A DNA stretch of 45,249 nt, from assembly GCA_013821985.1 (NCBI GenBank), contig PNJQ01000025.1, forward strand, positions 1-45,249, read 5' to 3'. Each line of letters opens with the position of its first letter. The first letter of the stretch is position 1. The notes below the pieces were generated by a model, which did not search any database, had not been told where the DNA came from, and saw nothing but the letters and a program-made list of their open reading frames with translations. This stretch comes from Opitutus sp. (GTDB lineage Bacteria; Verrucomicrobiota; Verrucomicrobiia; Opitutales; Opitutaceae). Shown piece by piece: positions 15,604 to 24,522 of this stretch. Both the position numbers and the translations under genes were made by a program.

Positions 15604-16605
15604 TCAGGGAATTTTGATTTTCACCGCGCCGGCTTCGCCGACGGTGAGGAGCGTGCCGTCCTTCGTGACGGCAAGATCGGCCACGCTCGTGCCGAAGTCG
15701 TCGGGCTTCCAGTGTCGGAAGGTGCGGCCGGAATCGCGGCTGATGAAGAAATTGCCGCCTTGCCCGGCGAGGACCACGACGCCGTCGCGAAGCCGGGCTC
15801 CCGACATGATGAGCACTTTGACCTCGCTTTCACGCGGCTCCCAGGTGGCGCCGTCGTCCGTCGAGACGAAGATGCGGCCGCGCAGCCCGTAAGCGACGAG
15901 CACGCCGCCGGAAAGCGGCCGGACGCCGTAGAGGGAGCCTTCGTAATCGAGTTCGGAGCGCTGCCAGGTTTCGCCCCGATCGCGCGAAACGAGGAGGGTG
16001 CCGGCCTCGCCGGCGATGAACAGGGTGCCGCTCGCCTCGTTGGTGATGCGGTTGAAATGAAGATCATCCTCCGCGATGCGCCGGGGAGTCCAGGTTTTGC
16101 CACCATCCCGGGTGACGAGAAACTTGCCGTAAGCCCCGACGACGAAACCGTGCGTCGGAGAGAGAAACAACACGTCGAGATAAACGGTATCGAGGTCCTT
16201 GCCGTCGTCCTGCCGGACCCAGGATTTACCCGCGTCCTGAGTGGCGATGATGACACCGTCGTGGCCGACGGCCCAGCCGTGATCGGCGTCGGCGAAGGAG
16301 ACGCCGGTGAGCATCGCCCGGGTCGGGGTGATGCATTGCGCCCATGTTTCGCCCTCGTCGCTGGAAACGACGACGTGGCCGCGGTCGCCGACGGCGAAAA
16401 GACGTTCCCCTGCGCGCGTGACATCGAGCAACATGGACCGAGCGGCGAGCGCGGACGGTTCCGAGCTTTCCGTGGCGGAGAGGGGGCCGGCGGCAGCGAA
16501 AGCGGCGACGAGAATCGGTGCGAGAATCGGTCGAGCCGTCCGACGGCAGGTTCCGATCAGGTGAATTTCACGGACCGCCGCGACTGCGGCAGACAGCAGG
16601 GACAT
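15604..16605 (-). CDS. YCF48-related beta-propeller protein
   Basis: 333 residues from ATG 16605. The frame runs to 16677, but that stretch overlaps a stable hairpin, so I reject the longer form. The N-terminus has a basic, hydrophobic export segment (TARPILAPILVAAFAAAGPL). The rest is a run of repeats of the type VGxxGxIxxTxDxGxTW: VSSDEGETWAQC, ATQDAGKSWVRQ, VTRDGGKTWTPR, VSRDRGETWQRS, VSTDDGATWEPR and ISRDSGRTFRHW, forming a beta-propeller related to the photosystem II assembly factor YCF48. Here it is probably periplasmic and works with the RND protein, whose gene starts 2 bases later. Confidence 0.85.
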   Translation of the reverse strand: MSLLSAAVAAVREIHLIGTCRRTARPILAPILVAAFAAAGPLSATESSEPSALAARSMLLDVTRAGERLFAVGDRGHVVVSSDEGETWAQCITPTRAMLTGVSFADADHGWAVGHDGVIIATQDAGKSWVRQDDGKDLDTVYLDVLFLSPTHGFVVGAYGKFLVTRDGGKTWTPRRIAEDDLHFNRITNEASGTLFIAGEAGTLLVSRDRGETWQRSELDYEGSLYGVRPLSGGVLVAYGLRGRIFVSTDDGATWEPRESEVKVLIMSGARLRDGVVVLAGQGGNFFISRDSGRTFRHWKPDDFGTSVADLAVTKDGTLLTVGEAGAVKIKIP

Positions 16606-16643
16606 GGGGCGATAATTTGCCGGGGGATGAAACGGGCAAGCAA

Positions 16644-16671
16644 AAGGGCGGCCCATTTCGTGGCCGCCCTT
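16644..16671 (-). terminator. intra-operon hairpin between DUF1329 and YCF48 genes
   Basis: A perfect 10-base stem, AAGGGCGGCC with GGCCGCCCTT, and an 8-base loop. The stem end runs into TTTTGCTT on the minus strand, so the T tract is short and interrupted. It may reduce read-through from the outer-membrane genes into the pump genes, or stabilise the upstream mRNA, rather than end transcription fully. Confidence 0.6.
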
Positions 16672-16686
16672 GCGCATTTTCTGGCG

Positions 16687-18045
16687 TTAGCGGACGCCTT
16701 CCTGGCGGAGGCGAGCGGGAGTGTAGTCCTGCGGGCTGCGCTTCAGGCCGAACTGATACATCTTGTTCTGGTTATCCAGACCGATGGCGAGGTAGCGGCC
16801 GGCGATGAGATCCGTGTGGACCTCAAGCGTGCTCCAAAAGAGCTGGGCATCGTAGTAATTGATGCAGTGCGCTTCGGAGATGCGCCAGAGTTGGCCGCGG
16901 CCGTCGTATTGGTCGGCGGCGAGGATCTGCCAGCTGTCCTCGTCGATGTAGAACGTGCGGCGTGAATAGACGTGGCTCGTGCCGGGCTTAAGCGTGGCAT
17001 CGACCACCCAAACGCGGTGCAATTCGTAGCGCGTGAGGTCCTGGTTGATGTGCAGCGGCTTCAGGATGTCGTCATACTTCAGGCCGTCGCTGTGCAGCTT
17101 GTAGGAATTGTAGGGGACATACATTTCCTTTTTGCCGACGAGCTTCCATTCGTAGCGATCGGGCGCACCGTTGAACATGTCGAACTGGTCTGACGTGCGC
17201 ATGCCGTCGGCGGCCGTGCCGGGATTGTCGTATTCGATCGATGGGGCGAGGCGGACGCGGCGCTGGCCGGCGTTGTAGAGCCAGGCGCGGCGTTTTTCCT
17301 TCACCTGATCCATCGTCTCGTGGACGAGCAGGATCGAGCCGGCGAGACGGGCGGGCGCGGTGACGGCCTGCTTGAAGTAGATGAGGACGTTGTCGAGGTT
17401 GGCTTCGGTGATGTCGTCGCGCACGTAGTTGAAGAGGAATTCGTCCTCGAAATCCACGAGCGTGTAGCTGCCGTTGCGCTGCGGGGCGGCCTGGCTGATG
17501 GTGCGCTTGGCGGCGACCCCGCGGTAGCGCGTGAGGTGATTCCAGACGACTTCGAGGCCGTTCTGCGGGATCGGGAACGGAATGCCCACGACGGAACCGG
17601 AGATGCCGTTGCCGCCTTCGGTGAGGTTGGCGGTGGTGGCATTGGCTTTCGTGGCGTCGTAGATGCGCTGCGGGTTCGAGGCCGAGCGACGCGACGCATA
17701 GACGGGCATCTTGTAGGTCGGATACGCCTTCAAGAGCGCGAGGTAGCCGGGGCTGAGTTGCTCGGCGTATTGGTCCGCATTGGCTGCCGTGATGGTGAAC
17801 TGCACCGCATCCGAAGCGAACGGATCGGGATGATGCTGACCGGGGGCATAGCCCGCCGGCGCCTGCGTGAGGCCGCCATCCCACGCGGGGATGGTGCCGG
17901 CAGCGTTGCCGGCTTTCTCGCCGCCGAGCGGCGTGAGGTCTTGGCCGAGGCGGTTGGCGTCGGATTGCGACAGGGCCGCCGACGCGCTGAGCGCGCAGGC
18001 GAACAGAGCCGAGCCGGCGGAAAGGAAACGAATTCCAGCTTTCAT
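16687..18045 (-). CDS. DUF1329 periplasmic protein
   Basis: 452 residues with a clean signal peptide (FLSAGSALFACALSASA). DUF1329 landmarks: LTPLGGEKAGNAAGTIPAWD, the aromatic/Pro-rich GIPFPIPQNGLEVVWNHLTR, RRVRLAPSIEYDNPGTAADG and QFDMFNGAPDRYEWKLVGKK, and a C-terminal RRTFYIDEDSWQILAADQYD. As I recall, the family is placed with LolA/LolB-like folds, which bind lipids in a half-barrel, so a carrier role between pump and outer membrane is reasonable but inferred. It lies 20 bases after the DUF1302 gene. Confidence 0.88.
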   Translation of the reverse strand: MKAGIRFLSAGSALFACALSASAALSQSDANRLGQDLTPLGGEKAGNAAGTIPAWDGGLTQAPAGYAPGQHHPDPFASDAVQFTITAANADQYAEQLSPGYLALLKAYPTYKMPVYASRRSASNPQRIYDATKANATTANLTEGGNGISGSVVGIPFPIPQNGLEVVWNHLTRYRGVAAKRTISQAAPQRNGSYTLVDFEDEFLFNYVRDDITEANLDNVLIYFKQAVTAPARLAGSILLVHETMDQVKEKRRAWLYNAGQRRVRLAPSIEYDNPGTAADGMRTSDQFDMFNGAPDRYEWKLVGKKEMYVPYNSYKLHSDGLKYDDILKPLHINQDLTRYELHRVWVVDATLKPGTSHVYSRRTFYIDEDSWQILAADQYDGRGQLWRISEAHCINYYDAQLFWSTLEVHTDLIAGRYLAIGLDNQNKMYQFGLKRSPQDYTPARLRQEGVR

Positions 18046-18065
18046 GTGAAGGGGTGGGGTAAAGG

Positions 18066-20063
18066 TTAGAACGAATACTTCACGGTGGCCGACACGTAGT
18101 CGCGGTCACCGAGCAGATTGTAGCGACCTGCGCCGAAGAAGTTCACGTAGCGCAATTCGACCGCCCAGGCGTTCTGCCAGTTGAAGTCGGCGCCGAGCGT
18201 GACGGTCTTGCGACCCGCGATGAAGTTGCCGAGCGGCAGCGGCGTGTTGCCGGAGACGTCGTGCGCGAAGATGACGAGCGGCGAGGCGTTCACGCCGCGG
18301 AAGGCATTGTTGTAGTCGAGGCGGCCAACGAGTTGGTAGCCCCAGGAGAATGTGTCGGCGAACGCGGAGCCGGGTTCGAAGAGCGGCTGAATGCCGGAAG
18401 CATTATTGCCGGAGAGGGTCATGTAGTTGACGTCGCCGCCAACGAACGTGCCCGGACCGTCATAGCGGAGGCGACCCTTGCTGGGCAGGTCGGCTTTCAC
18501 GAAACCGGTTTCGGCGAGAAGCGTCGTCTGATCCGAGCCGAAAATGCCCCGCGAGACCTTCGTGGCGGTGAGCTGACCGGTCCACACCTTGTGACGGCGA
18601 TAACCGGGGACGTAGGTGTTGAGGCCGAACGCGCCGATCTGGTTGTTCGCGGCGAAGCGCGAGCTGAGCGGCGAAAGGGCGGCAAAGAGGAGTTCGACGT
18701 CGTCCACCTGCAGCGGTTGGTTGCTGCGGTAGCTGAGTTCGCCCTGGAGAGCGATGCCGCCGAGGTTCGTGTTGAACGAACCGCCGAAGAGATGGATGTC
18801 CTCCGGAAACTCGATCAGGTATCGGCCGGTCGCGGCGCGTGTGAGGAGTTCGAGCTGCGAGAACTGTCCGCTGACGCCCGCGACGGTGGGCAGCAGGCCT
18901 TGCAGCGGCGTGAGCGCGCCGAGGGCGGCGGTGGCGGCGGGGTCGCCGAGGGACGCGCCGATAAGGACCGTCAGCGCCGTCGTCGGCGGGACGCCGGCCG
19001 CGGTGGAAGCTGCGACCAAGCCGCCCATGAACGTGGCGTTGGCCTGCAGCGCGGTGGCCGTGTTGCCGGTGATGTTGCTGACCACGATGCCTTGCGTCGG
19101 CGTCTGCGCGGAGATCGTCGGCAGCCGGCTGTGGTAATTCATGTAATAGACGGCGAACTCGGTGTTGTTCAGGCCCTCGGCGAGGTAGCGGAACGCCACG
19201 CCGTATTGGCCGGAAGCGCCGGGCTCGCGATCGGTCGCACGGCTGATGGCACCGAGTGCGCTGCTGTCATTGATGGCGCCAAAGCCGAGATAAACCTTCG
19301 AACCGCCCTTCGCGACGAAGTCATTCGTCGAAAAATACGTGCCCGGGGGATCGACACGGGTGCGTTCCCAGTCGAGCAGGTAGAATGCTTCCATCGTCAG
19401 ATTGTCGCTCAGGCCGAGCGACGCCGAGATCATGTTGATCGGGCGGAGGGCTTCCTTCAGCTCGGCGCCAGGGAGGCGGAGCTTGCCCACATCGATCGGG
19501 TTGACCGAGTTGATGCCGTTCGGGATGAACGTGCTCTCACCCCAGCTCAGCACCTGTTTGCCGATGGCAAGACGGGCCGGCATCGAACCGAGCGTCGGTT
19601 TGAAATAGACGTAGGCGTCGAGGAGTTCGCCGCCTTCGGCGACGATCTTCTTCGCCTCGGAGCTGAGCGCGCGGCGGGCGCGGTCACGCTGGGAATTTTC
19701 GACGTCGAGGAAATAGAATCCGCGCACGAAAACGCCGGCGTTCTGGTAGTCGAGCTGGAGGTCGTGGTTGGCCTTCAGCAGCAGCGAAGCGAGGCCCTGA
19801 TTGTAGTTCAGGTTGCCGTCGTCGGCGTTCACGGAGCGCTGCTGGCCGGCGACGCCATTGAAGCGGTTCGTGATGCCGTAGTAGGTGGGAGAGGGATCGT
19901 TGAGACGGTAGAGGCCGCCGGCGGACAGGGTCGTATCGAAGCTGCCTTTGACTTCGCCGAGATTGAAGACGAACGCCTGCAGAGCGGGCACGGCGACGAG
20001 CGCGCTAAGGGCGGCAATCGCCTGCGTGCGCAGACGACGATGCATGGGTTTGCTTGGGTTCAT
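18066..20063 (-). CDS. DUF1302 outer-membrane beta-barrel protein
   Basis: 665 residues from ATG 20063; alternative in-frame ATGs are at 20078 and 20045, and no ribosome binding site decides. A signal peptide (AIAALSALVAVPALQAF) is followed by the DUF1302 opening FNLGEVKGSFDTTLSAGGLY, many alternating amphipathic strands, and an Ala-rich insert near residues 330-400. The protein ends in VSATVKYSF, a C-terminal aromatic typical of barrels inserted by the BAM machinery. It contains VLSWGESTFIPNGINSVNPI, a conserved DUF1302 stretch. It is first in the four-gene operon and would be its outer-membrane component. The substrate is unknown. Confidence 0.88.
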   Translation of the reverse strand: MNPSKPMHRRLRTQAIAALSALVAVPALQAFVFNLGEVKGSFDTTLSAGGLYRLNDPSPTYYGITNRFNGVAGQQRSVNADDGNLNYNQGLASLLLKANHDLQLDYQNAGVFVRGFYFLDVENSQRDRARRALSSEAKKIVAEGGELLDAYVYFKPTLGSMPARLAIGKQVLSWGESTFIPNGINSVNPIDVGKLRLPGAELKEALRPINMISASLGLSDNLTMEAFYLLDWERTRVDPPGTYFSTNDFVAKGGSKVYLGFGAINDSSALGAISRATDREPGASGQYGVAFRYLAEGLNNTEFAVYYMNYHSRLPTISAQTPTQGIVVSNITGNTATALQANATFMGGLVAASTAAGVPPTTALTVLIGASLGDPAATAALGALTPLQGLLPTVAGVSGQFSQLELLTRAATGRYLIEFPEDIHLFGGSFNTNLGGIALQGELSYRSNQPLQVDDVELLFAALSPLSSRFAANNQIGAFGLNTYVPGYRRHKVWTGQLTATKVSRGIFGSDQTTLLAETGFVKADLPSKGRLRYDGPGTFVGGDVNYMTLSGNNASGIQPLFEPGSAFADTFSWGYQLVGRLDYNNAFRGVNASPLVIFAHDVSGNTPLPLGNFIAGRKTVTLGADFNWQNAWAVELRYVNFFGAGRYNLLGDRDYVSATVKYSF

Positions 20064-20269
20064 AGCTATGGGAAACACTGCCGCCTTGACGAGGCGGGTC
20101 GGGGGTTCAGGGGTTTGCTGCCTAAGCCATCCACGTGGCTCATTGGGCCGGCATGAAGCGGCTTTTCCGCCGCAAACTCAAGATTTAATCCACGGAGTGG
20201 CAGGGGTTTGGTTTCGCCATTAGCGTTTTGACGCCGCCGGTAAAACGGCAACCGTCACAGACCGCACCG
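20064..20269. promoter_or_regulatory. divergent leader between the DUF1302 operon and uvrA
   Basis: Both promoters must lie here. CAGGGGTTTG occurs twice in the same orientation (20108-20117 and 20201-20210), each near a variant of ATCCACG...TGGC, so the two blocks look like regulatory repeats. A GC-rich hairpin is formed by AGCGGCTTTTCCGCCGC near 20157. I looked for riboswitch signatures (cobalamin, c-di-GMP) and found none. No confident -35/-10 pair or LexA box is visible. Confidence 0.4.
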
Positions 20270-23119
20270 ATGGACGCCGCTCCGCACATTCACATCAAGG
20301 GCGCGCGAGAACACAATCTCCGCAACCTCGAGCTGCGCATCCCGCGGGGCAAACTCGTCGTCATCACGGGACCGAGCGGCTCGGGCAAGTCCTCGCTCGC
20401 CTTCGACACGCTCTATGCGGAGGGGTATCGAAAATACATGGAGAGCCTCTCCGCGCAGGCCCGCCAGATCCTCGAGCAACTCAAGCGCCCGGACGTCGAT
20501 TTCATCCACGGCCTCTCTCCGGTTCTCGCGATCGAGCAACGCACCGGCACGGGCTCGCCGCGCAGCACCGTGGCGACGGTGACCGAGGTTGCCGATTACG
20601 CGCGGCTGCTCTGGGCGCTTTGTGGCGAGCAACGCTGCCCCAAGGATGGCGGGCGCGTGCAGAAGCGCTCGCTCGACGACTGCATCGCACAACTTTTCCG
20701 CGACGCACCCGGCGAACGCGCCGTGATCCTCGCGCCGTTCATGCGCGCGAAGCCGTCGGTCTTGCGTGAGGAATTGCCGCGCGTGCGCCAGCGGGGCTTT
20801 CAGCGCGTGCGCATCGGCGGCGAAATCAAGTCGCTCGAAGAACCAAAGCTCGTCCCGAACGGCGCCGCGGAGATTCCCGTCGATCTCGTGGTGGACCGCC
20901 TCGTGCTCAACGCCGACCAGCGCAGCCGCGTGGCCGACTCGCTCGAACTCGCCTTCCGCGAAGGCCAGAGCCGCGCGCTCGTGCTCGTGCAAAAAACCGC
21001 CGACGCACCGTGGCGCGAGATCGCGCTGAGTCAGAATCTGTCGTGCGAAATCTGCGGCGACGTCTTCGAGCCGCTGACGCCGCGACACTTTTCCTTCAAC
21101 AACAAGGAAGGCGCGTGCCCTGACTGTGGCGGCCTCGGCCGCAAGCTGACCTTCGCCGACGAACTCGTCATCCCGGATCCGGAAAAATCCGTGCGCGAAG
21201 GCGCGATCAAGCCGTGGCGCATCGGCGGAAAAAATCTCATCATCAAACACAACGCGCTGCTCAAGCAGCTCGCCGAACAATTGCCCTTCGATCCCGACGT
21301 GCCGTGGAAAAAACTCCCGGCCGACACGCGCGAAACAATCCTCCACGGGGCGGGCGAGCGACTGTTCAGCTTTAAGCTGCGCCGCATGCGCGAGGCGAAG
21401 GCGATGCCGTTTGCCGGCGTGGTGCACGATTTGATGACCAGCTTTCGCGAGACGGACAGCGAGGGATTCCGCGCGCGGCTGACGACCTACATGATCAGCG
21501 GCGTCTGCCCAACCTGCGCCGGCTCGCGCCTGAATCCGCGCAGCGGCGCGGTGCTCCTTGCCGGCACCCGTTACCCGGAGTTCACGGCGATGGACATCAC
21601 GCGCGCGGTCGAGTTCGCGCGCCGCGCCCGGGTCGAACTCGGCGCAAGCGACGCCGTCACCGATGTGCTCGACGGTGTGGAGCAGCGCCTGCATTTTCTC
21701 GACGAAACCGGCCTCGGTTACCTCACGCTCGATCGTGAATACAGCACGCTATCCGGCGGCGAATCGCAGCGCGTTCGTCTCGCGACGCAACTCGGCATGG
21801 GCCTCGTGGGCGTCATCTATGTGCTCGATGAGCCGAGCATCGGCCTGCACCCGCGTGACAATCAGAAACTCCTCGCCACGCTGCGCGATCTCCGCGATCG
21901 CGGCAATACGGTCGTCGTCGTCGAACACGACGAGGACACGATGCGCATCGCCGACCAGCTCATCGAACTTGGACCGGGCGCCGGTCGCGAGGGCGGCGAT
22001 ATTCTTTTCCAAGGCACGCCCGACGAATGCATGAAGCTGTCCGCGTCAGCCTCGCGCACCGGTCCTTATCTCGCGCGAAAGATGGGCGTGGTGAAGGACG
22101 CGAAAACGCTCGCCCCCGACGGTCGCTGGCTGGTCGTGCGGGGTGCGGCCGAGAATAACCTGAAAAACGTGGACGCGTCGTTTCCGGTCGGCTTGCTCAC
22201 CTGCGTCACGGGCGTTTCCGGCTCCGGCAAGAGTTCGCTCGTGAACGACATTCTCGCGACGGCGACCGCGCGTAAGCTGAACGGCGCAAAACTCCTGCCC
22301 GGCAAACACAAGGGCCTCACCGGCCTCGAGCACTTCGAGAAAATCGTGCAGGTTACGCAGGAGCCGATCGGCCGCAGCCCTCGCTCGAATCCCGCGACTT
22401 ACGTCGGTCTGCTCGATTTGCTGCGCGATTTGTTTGCCCAAGTGCCGCTCGCGAAAGTGCGCGGCTACAAGGCGAGCCGTTTCTCGTTCAACGTCCGCGG
22501 CGGACGCTGCGAGCGCTGCCAGGGCGACGGCCAGATCCGACTCGACATGCAGTTCATGGCCGATGCGTTCGCGCCGTGCCCGAGTTGCGACGGGCGTCGC
22601 TTCAACCGCGAGACGCTTGAAGTGCGGTTTCACGGCAAGAACATCGCCGACGTGCTCGAACTCACCGTGCGCGAGGCGATGGAACTGTTCCGCGCCATCC
22701 CGCGCATTTCCGAAAAACTCGCGACGCTCGACGCCGTCGGTCTCGGTTACCTGCAGCTGGGTCAATCCGCGACGACGCTCAGCGGCGGCGAAGCACAGCG
22801 TTTGAAGCTCTCGCTCGAACTGAGCAAACGCGAGCAGGGTCGCACCCTCTACATCCTTGACGAGCCGACGACGGGCCTGCACTGGGCGGACATCCAGCGG
22901 TTGATGGAATTGCTCTTCAAGCTGCGCGATGCAGGCAACACGATCGTCGTCATCGAGCACAATCTCGACGTGATCAATCTCGCCGACTGGATCGTCGATC
23001 TGGGTCCCGGCGGCGGACCAGCCGGCGGCAGCATCGTTTATGCGGGAGCGCGGCAAGGCATCGAACGCGTCGCCGAATCGCCGACGGGCGCGGCGCTCGC
23101 CGCATGGCGCCGCAGTTGA
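20270..23119 (+). CDS. uvrA: excinuclease ABC subunit A
   Basis: 949 residues, the normal UvrA length; ATG at 20270 is preferred over the in-frame TTG at 20228. It is the damage-recognition ATPase of nucleotide excision repair. First ATP site: GPSGSGKSS at 34-42, then the zinc module CEICG...[23 protein letters not shown] and [13 protein letters not shown]. Second site: GVSGSGKSS, zinc module CERCQGDG...[20 protein letters not shown] and [13 protein letters not shown]. All nucleotide-binding motifs and Cys pairs are present. uvrB and uvrC are not in the window. Confidence 0.98.
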   Translation: MDAAPHIHIKGAREHNLRNLELRIPRGKLVVITGPSGSGKSSLAFDTLYAEGYRKYMESLSAQARQILEQLKRPDVDFIHGLSPVLAIEQRTGTGSPRSTVATVTEVADYARLLWALCGEQRCPKDGGRVQKRSLDDCIAQLFRDAPGERAVILAPFMRAKPSVLREELPRVRQRGFQRVRIGGEIKSLEEPKLVPNGAAEIPVDLVVDRLVLNADQRSRVADSLELAFREGQSRALVLVQKTADAPWREIALSQNLSCEICGDVFEPLTPRHFSFNNKEGACPDCGGLGRKLTFADELVIPDPEKSVREGAIKPWRIGGKNLIIKHNALLKQLAEQLPFDPDVPWKKLPADTRETILHGAGERLFSFKLRRMREAKAMPFAGVVHDLMTSFRETDSEGFRARLTTYMISGVCPTCAGSRLNPRSGAVLLAGTRYPEFTAMDITRAVEFARRARVELGASDAVTDVLDGVEQRLHFLDETGLGYLTLDREYSTLSGGESQRVRLATQLGMGLVGVIYVLDEPSIGLHPRDNQKLLATLRDLRDRGNTVVVVEHDEDTMRIADQLIELGPGAGREGGDILFQGTPDECMKLSASASRTGPYLARKMGVVKDAKTLAPDGRWLVVRGAAENNLKNVDASFPVGLLTCVTGVSGSGKSSLVNDILATATARKLNGAKLLPGKHKGLTGLEHFEKIVQVTQEPIGRSPRSNPATYVGLLDLLRDLFAQVPLAKVRGYKASRFSFNVRGGRCERCQGDGQIRLDMQFMADAFAPCPSCDGRRFNRETLEVRFHGKNIADVLELTVREAMELFRAIPRISEKLATLDAVGLGYLQLGQSATTLSGGEAQRLKLSLELSKREQGRTLYILDEPTTGLHWADIQRLMELLFKLRDAGNTIVVIEHNLDVINLADWIVDLGPGGGPAGGSIVYAGARQGIERVAESPTGAALAAWRRS

Positions 23120-23299
23120 TCCCCGGCACCCGCGGTAACGCACCGCCCGTCGCCGCGTTGCAATTTGCGAACCCCACCGCTGCAAAAGCGGACCGCGCTT
23201 CATGGGGGAATCTGCGGTCGCGACCGTGCGAAGCCGCCGGGTTTGCGGGACTTGCGCAGGAATTCCGGGTTGGCATCCGCCGTGCACGTGTTGCGGCGC
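23120..23299 (+). other. intergenic leader of the lipoprotein gene
   Basis: 180 bases between uvrA and the lipoprotein. I see no terminator after uvrA, no palindromic element of the paired type and no clear promoter. Confidence 0.3.
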
Positions 23300-23722
23300 A
23301 TGAAAACAATTACAGCTCTTCTCACGTTGGGGTGCGCGTTCGCCGTCGGCTGTTCGAGCACCGGTCCGAACACTCAGCGCGGCGCGGCAGGCGGTGCAGC
23401 GGCTGGCGCGCTGATCGGCGGCATCATTGGTCACCAATCGGGTGAAACTGCGGCCGGAGCCGCGATCGGCGCGGCGGCGGGCGGTCTGGCGGGCGGCGCC
23501 ATGGGGCGTCAGCAGGATCGGGTGGCGGGCAGCACCGGTTCCTATGAAACCCGCGATTCCTACGGCTACACGGACAACGATTATCTGGCGCTGCTCACTC
23601 CGTCGGAGGTCGATACGTTGCGCGCGCGCTCGCAGGGCCGCTCCGGTGATCTCGCCGACTACCTGACGGATCAGGAACGCGCCAACCTTCGCGCCCGCAA
23701 CTCGACGCGTCGCGGCTATTGA
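23300..23722 (+). CDS. glycine-zipper lipoprotein
   Basis: 140 residues from ATG 23300; the frame extends 45 codons upstream without coding character. The signal peptide MKTITALLTLGCAFAVGCSS has a lipobox ending at Cys 18. Two glycine-zipper helices follow (GGAAAGALIGGIIG and GAAIGAAAGGLAGGAMG), which pack or insert into membranes, as in the SlyB/Pcp-like and YMGG families. A Tyr-rich linker (YETRDSYGYTDNDY) leads to a small helical C-terminus. It is probably anchored in the outer membrane and stress-related, though the exact role is unknown. A strong terminator follows about 90 bases later. Confidence 0.8.
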   Translation: MKTITALLTLGCAFAVGCSSTGPNTQRGAAGGAAAGALIGGIIGHQSGETAAGAAIGAAAGGLAGGAMGRQQDRVAGSTGSYETRDSYGYTDNDYLALLTPSEVDTLRARSQGRSGDLADYLTDQERANLRARNSTRRGY

Positions 23723-23810
23723 GTCTGCTCATCATCATGGGACCGGGGCGCCCTCGCCTGGGTAGAACGCGGCGAAGGCGCCGCGTCTCCAGATTTACTT
23801 CTTCGCTTCA

Positions 23811-23842
23811 CGCGGCACCTCCGGAGGTGCCGCGTTTTTTTT
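23811..23842 (+). terminator. strong rho-independent terminator
   Basis: A perfect GC-rich palindrome at 23811-23834 (CGCGGCACCT / AGGTGCCGCG around CCGG), followed by eight T. It ends the glycine-zipper lipoprotein transcript before the DUF4252-like pair. Confidence 0.95.
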
Positions 23843-23918
23843 GCGCCTTTCATGCGACTTCCCGGGGAGACGCGGTGTGTTGAGAACATCCGGCCACCAA
23901 CTCCCAACCAAGATCCCC

Positions 23919-24485
23919 ATGAATCGCATCATCCGCCACTCCTTCGCCGCCGCCGCGCTCTCCTGCGCGCTGGCTGCTTCCTCCTTCGCCGCCACCGATG
24001 AGCCCGGCTACGTTGACATCGGCAAGCTGCTTCCTTCCACCAAGGGCGAGTTCGTTGAAGTCAACTTGTCGCCGGCACTCCTGAAATTTGCGGCGCGCAT
24101 CGCGAAGCATCACGAACCCGACGCCGCCGAGATCGTCGGCGATATCAAGCGCATCCGCGTCAACGTCGTCGATCTCGACGATTCGAACCGCGCCGAAACC
24201 ATCGCCAAGATCGAGGGTGTCCGCGCGCAACTTGAGGAAAAGGGCTGGACCAAAATGGTCACGGTCCGTGAACGCGACGATGGCGACAATGTCGCGGTCT
24301 TCGCCAAGATGCGCGACGACGAGTCAATCGACGGCCTGGTGGTCACGGTAATCAATCGCCAAGGCGAGGCGGTCTTCGTCAACATCGTCGGCAACATCAA
24401 TCCCGACAAGATTGCGATGCTGGCCGAGAAATACGACATCGAGCCGCTGCGCAAAGTGAAGGTCCGCGTCAGCACGCGCAGCTGA
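23919..24485 (+). CDS. secreted DUF4252-like protein
   Basis: 188 residues from ATG 23919. The signal peptide (HSFAAAALSCALAASSFA) ends about residue 24. The mature domain resembles DUF4252: GKLLPSTKGEFVEVNLSPAL, RIRVNVVDLDD, a GWTKMVTVRERDDGDNVAVF middle and a C-terminal VVTVINRQGEAVFVNIVGNI. It reads as soluble periplasmic, with no lipobox or membrane helix after the signal. The next gene is a diverged copy 37 bases on. The family, common in Bacteroidota, has no established activity that I know. Confidence 0.7.
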   Translation: MNRIIRHSFAAAALSCALAASSFAATDEPGYVDIGKLLPSTKGEFVEVNLSPALLKFAARIAKHHEPDAAEIVGDIKRIRVNVVDLDDSNRAETIAKIEGVRAQLEEKGWTKMVTVRERDDGDNVAVFAKMRDDESIDGLVVTVINRQGEAVFVNIVGNINPDKIAMLAEKYDIEPLRKVKVRVSTRS

Positions 24486-24522
24486 GCCGCAGCCCGCAAA
24501 AACTTCCCGCGAGGAACCGACC

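Noticed and set aside
14291..15892. 533-codon open frame antisense to the RND gene
   Set aside because: Charged, low-complexity product; the RND strand shows helices and a proton-relay Asp.
18261..20156. 631-codon open frame antisense to the DUF1302 gene
   Set aside because: The composition is Glu/Arg/Val-rich and featureless, and the DUF1302 gene on the other strand has a signal peptide and barrel end.
23841..23918. N-terminal extension of the DUF4252-like gene from TTG 23841
   Set aside because: It starts inside the T tract of a terminator and adds residues before a clean signal peptide.
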